Source: a virus
Virus record (IMG/VR): IMGVR_UViG_3300044516_000118
Coordinates: 1 to 22,491 of that record
Length of the DNA stretch: 22,491 nucleotides
Strand: one strand, 5' to 3'
The position numbers and the translations under genes are program-made. The notes under the pieces are model-generated. The model searched no databases. It was given only the letters and a program-made list of their open reading frames with translations, and had not been told where the DNA came from. Positions 20,962 through 22,491 of this stretch are shown in pieces. Within the stretch, counting starts at the first letter, position 1, and each line of letters begins with the position of its first letter.

Positions 20962-21242
20962 TACCATTTTACCTTATCTGCCCAATATGCGGCACTCATT
21001 TTTCCTTTGGATATATTTTTTTGATGACGCGATTTAAAACTCTTACGCTTCATCTTCATTTTCTGGGATTCCCCAGACTTTGGCTTACCTGCGGTAGATG
21101 CACCTTGCTCGCCAAATCTAATTGTTTTTACTTGACTGCCTTCTTTAGCCACAACAATGTGTGACTTCTTAGGGTGGCTAGGGGTGCGTTTAGGTTTATT
21201 AAAACCTGCTACACCTGCTCGTTTTAACCTTGGGTCAGCCAT
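20961..21242 (-). CDS. Small basic protein with ADPRLKRAGV and MSAAYWADKVKW motifs
   Basis: A 93-residue, strongly basic protein. It begins MADPRLKRAGVAGFNKPKRT, followed by HPKKSHIVVAKEGSQVKTIR and FGEQGASTAGKPKSGESQ, and then a Lys/Arg run and KGKMSAAYWADKVKW. This order is well conserved in aquatic phages as I recall, without a proven function. It is probably a nucleic-acid-binding or virion protein. It is two bases downstream of the previous stop, in the island of basic genes. Confidence 0.7.
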   Translation of the reverse strand: MADPRLKRAGVAGFNKPKRTPSHPKKSHIVVAKEGSQVKTIRFGEQGASTAGKPKSGESQKMKMKRKSFKSRHQKNISKGKMSAAYWADKVKW

Positions 21243-21244
21243 TA

Positions 21245-21451
21245 TTAGTTAGTACTTCCCATCGGATAGGCACCTGTTTTTTTCATAATCATTTCTTTTG
21301 CTTTTTGAAGACCACCTTGTGGTATGGTGCCTTCTCTTATCATTTTCTCAAGCATTGCATTGGCTTTAGCAATCTTAGCGTTTTCTCGTTTGTTTTCCCT
21401 CATAGGCTGTTTAGCCCTAGCCTCATCAGGAGACTTATCAACGTATGCCAT
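21245..21451 (-). CDS. Small charged protein, unknown
   Basis: A 68-residue protein with a helical, charged body: MAYVDKSPDEARAKQPMREN, KRENAKIAKANAMLEKMIRE, and an end of GGLQKAKEMIMKKTGAYPMG. It has many K, E, A and M. It lies between the Lys/Met-rich miniprotein and the next basic gene, with gaps of two bases. No family is recognised. The alternating charges suit a coiled coil or a capsid-associated helper, but this is inference. Confidence 0.62.
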   Translation of the reverse strand: MAYVDKSPDEARAKQPMRENKRENAKIAKANAMLEKMIREGTIPQGGLQKAKEMIMKKTGAYPMGSTN

Positions 21452-21453
21452 AA

Positions 21454-21588
21454 CTACTTCTTCTTGCCCATCTTCTTCATTACGGCTTTCTTCATAGCCA
21501 TCTTCTTTGGCGCTGACTTCTTGCCCTTGGCTTTTCCAGCCATCTTCTCTTTGCCTTTTGCTTTCATCATTCCGTAATCCATTGGCAT
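21454..21588 (-). CDS. Lysine/methionine-rich miniprotein
   Basis: A 44-residue protein with 17 lysines and 9 methionines, almost nothing but K, M, A and G. It starts MPMDYGMMKAKGKEKMAGKA and ends MKKMGKKK. It fills the gap between the genes at 21590 and 21451 exactly, with one- and two-base spacing, and AGGAG lies upstream of the ATG. The composition is like that of short histone-H1-like or DNA-condensing tails. It is probably packed with DNA or in the capsid; this is inference. Confidence 0.62.
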   Translation of the reverse strand: MPMDYGMMKAKGKEKMAGKAKGKKSAPKKMAMKKAVMKKMGKKK

Positions 21589-21589
21589 A

Positions 21590-21901
21590 TTATGCTCCTA
21601 GTTGATTTAGTACTGCTGCTGATTTTTTGGTTATATGTTTTGTTGGTGCCATTTTGCTAGAGTCATAAGGTTTACCTAGTATATCACTAGCCTTGACTGC
21701 CTCTTGAATCTTCTTCATAGAAGTTCCAGCAGGCTGGATACCCTGGGCTCTTGCCTCTTTGTAGGCATCCAATTCTTTATTGAACTTTTTATTCGGAATA
21801 GTTCTACGACTATCCGCATCTCCAGTGTTCATCTGTATACTCAAACCCTTACAGCCAAAGCATCCTTCTACTGGCTCAGGGTGGTGCTCCCAGTGTTTCA
21901 T
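21590..21901 (-). CDS. Small protein with HWEHHPEPVEGCFGCK motif
   Basis: A 103-residue protein. The N-terminus MKHWEHHPEPVEGCFGCKGL has two His and a CxxC pair, a likely metal site. The rest is helical and charged: NKKFNKELDAYKEARAQGIQ, then MKKIQEAVKASDILGKPYDS, ending in TKHITKKSAAVLNQLGA. I recall the HH-x-x-(V)-x-G-C-F-G-C start from actinophage proteins near capsid genes; its role is not known. Its start overlaps the stop of the preceding gene (ATGA). Confidence 0.68.
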   Translation of the reverse strand: MKHWEHHPEPVEGCFGCKGLSIQMNTGDADSRRTIPNKKFNKELDAYKEARAQGIQPAGTSMKKIQEAVKASDILGKPYDSSKMAPTKHITKKSAAVLNQLGA

Positions 21902-22170
21902 ATCGCTGTAAAGTTATCCTCTGTTACCCCTACACCGCCAGCAATAAGCGCTGCTTTGGTAGCAGCATCTACTGTGTGGTTGTAACCACCCTCATATACT
22001 TCAGGAAAGCCTCTTAAATCGCCATCAACTGGATAGCGAACCTGAGCATATCCACCAGTAGGTTTAAGAACTATAGTTATTCCACGGTTTAATTTATAAA
22101 AATGGAATAAACGTCCACTACCAGCAGGACCTTCTTCAACTATTGGAGTTGTAAATACAAACTCAGTCAT
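21898..22170 (-). CDS. Small beta-rich protein next to the capsid gene
   Basis: A 90-residue protein. The ATG at 22170 is chosen because AGGAGG stands four bases upstream; a GTG at 22191 is also in frame but would lie in the hairpin region. It has FVFTTPIVEEGPAGSGRLFH, then LNRGITIVLKPTGGYAQVRY and VYEGGYNHTVDAATKAALIA. It looks mainly beta, with a C-terminal helix. Small proteins in this position are sometimes head decoration or completion proteins, but I see no proof. It is followed by the CxxC protein. Confidence 0.65.
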   Translation of the reverse strand: MTEFVFTTPIVEEGPAGSGRLFHFYKLNRGITIVLKPTGGYAQVRYPVDGDLRGFPEVYEGGYNHTVDAATKAALIAGGVGVTEDNFTAI

Positions 22171-22197
22171 AAGTCCTCCTAATGAACTCACCCCGAA

Positions 22198-22224
22198 GGG
22201 TAGGCTGTTCTAATATGCCTACCC
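22198..22224 (-). other. Hairpin directly after the capsid gene
   Basis: GGGTAGGC (22198-22205) and GCCTACCC (22217-22224) form a perfect eight-base stem with an eleven-base loop, in the only intergenic space after the capsid gene. There is no T-run, so it is not a typical intrinsic terminator. It could protect the 3' end of the capsid message or be a processing site. The RBS of the next gene begins about 20 bases downstream. Confidence 0.6.
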
Positions 22225-22239
22225 TACAGAGTCAATCAA

Positions 22240-22491
22240 CTAGAGAGCAGCGATTGAAGATGATGTTTCGATACGGAACAGTGCTTCTTCACGATAACGT
22301 GCAAAGCCGAGTACGCCGTACCAACCCATTGGGCGGAAGCGCATCAACTTATCGGTTACGTTTCCGATAACAATGTGTGGCTCTTCTGCAACAGCCTCAG
22401 CAAGTGCTTGCTGTCCGCAGAGGATAGTATCAAATACGCGTGTTACTGGAGTTACAGTTACAGTTGTTGTAGCGGTAACTGCAGCAGTGTT
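22240..22491 (-). CDS. Major capsid protein, N4-gp56-like family, C-terminal part
   Basis: The last 83 residues of a protein that runs off the right edge. The C-terminus has FDTILCGQQALAEAVAEEPH, VIGNVTDKLMRFRPMGWYGV and ARYREEALFRIETSSSIAAL. The order Q-A-L-A-E-A, D-K-L..RFRP-GWY, and A-R-Y-R-E-A-L-R-I-E-x-SSI fits the C-terminus of N4-gp56-family major capsid proteins as I recall. It is the shell protein of the head. The stop is at 22240-22242 and the hairpin at 22198-22224 follows. The start and N-terminal part are outside the window. Confidence 0.78.
   Translation of the reverse strand, partial: NTAAVTATTTVTVTPVTRVFDTILCGQQALAEAVAEEPHIVIGNVTDKLMRFRPMGWYGVLGFARYREEALFRIETSSSIAAL

Noticed and set aside
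20825-21577. Hydrophobic + strand frames opposite the basic-protein island
   Set aside because: Reverse reading of Lys codons (AAG/AAA) gives Leu/Phe codons (CTT/TTT), so they look like membrane proteins. The minus-strand genes have overlaps, RBS sites and recognisable motifs.
1-22491. tRNA genes, integrase, attachment sites or insertion sequences
   Set aside because: I looked for cloverleaf-type arms, recombinase motifs and terminal inverted repeats and saw none. A computed search would be more reliable than reading by eye.

Overview
The window looks like about half of a tailed double-stranded DNA phage genome (Caudoviricetes). The base composition is AT-rich by eye, genes are packed with ATGA/TAATG overlaps, and nearly every gene has a phage-type product. 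The host is most likely an actinobacterium. This is an inference from the gene set: a small secreted lytic transglycosylase ending in an AWAHW..HGWY-type motif, a DUF932 protein, a RecB-like exonuclease next to a RecA/DnaB-type ATPase, a small C..H..C/CxCxCH protein, and a short HHPEPVEGCFGCK protein. The low GC content would suit a freshwater or marine low-GC actinobacterium. The N4-gp56-type capsid protein, the connector/nozzle-like proteins and the absence of a visible tape-measure gene favour a short-tailed (podovirus-like) particle, but this is not proven.

Layout: positions 1-9240 carry a rightward (+) early/middle module. In order it has several small unknown genes, a secreted lytic transglycosylase, a DUF932 protein, a zinc-finger miniprotein, and an intrinsic-terminator-like hairpin. 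Then come a PD-(D/E)XK exonuclease, a zinc-ribbon protein, a RecA/DnaB-like ATPase, a Holliday-junction-resolvase-like nuclease, a primase split over two frames (zinc-binding part and TOPRIM part), a nucleotide-modification-associated protein, a sigma-factor-like protein, two zinc-ribbon proteins, a recombination endonuclease VII-like HNH nuclease and a second PD-(D/E)XK-like nuclease. A strong bidirectional terminator at about 9250-9288 separates this module from the other half.

Positions 9323-22491 carry a leftward (-) late module, read from right to left. It starts with the C-terminal part of the major capsid protein (running off the window) and a hairpin. Next is an island of small, strongly basic proteins interrupted by a perfect intrinsic terminator, then a connector protein and an Ala/Ser/Thr-repeat tail fibre. 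These are followed by a small beta-rich protein, an 871-residue glycine-rich tail protein with three repeated domains, two small proteins, a glycosyltransferase and a 651-residue tail (nozzle-like) protein. The module ends with a holin-like protein, an unknown 217-residue protein, an acidic miniprotein, an M15-type endolysin and a holin.

The most interesting signals are: (i) an attenuator-like arrangement at 3070-3217, where a short ORF with the phage's usual RBS ends inside a terminator hairpin whose loop is complementary to the next gene's Shine-Dalgarno; (ii) the primase frame break with an internal AAGGAGG; (iii) a strong GC-rich hairpin in the 5' part of the primase gene; and (iv) the island of small lysine-rich proteins behind the capsid gene with its internal terminator. 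No tRNA, CRISPR array, IS element, integrase or attachment site was seen, and no gap longer than 300 bases lacks a gene.
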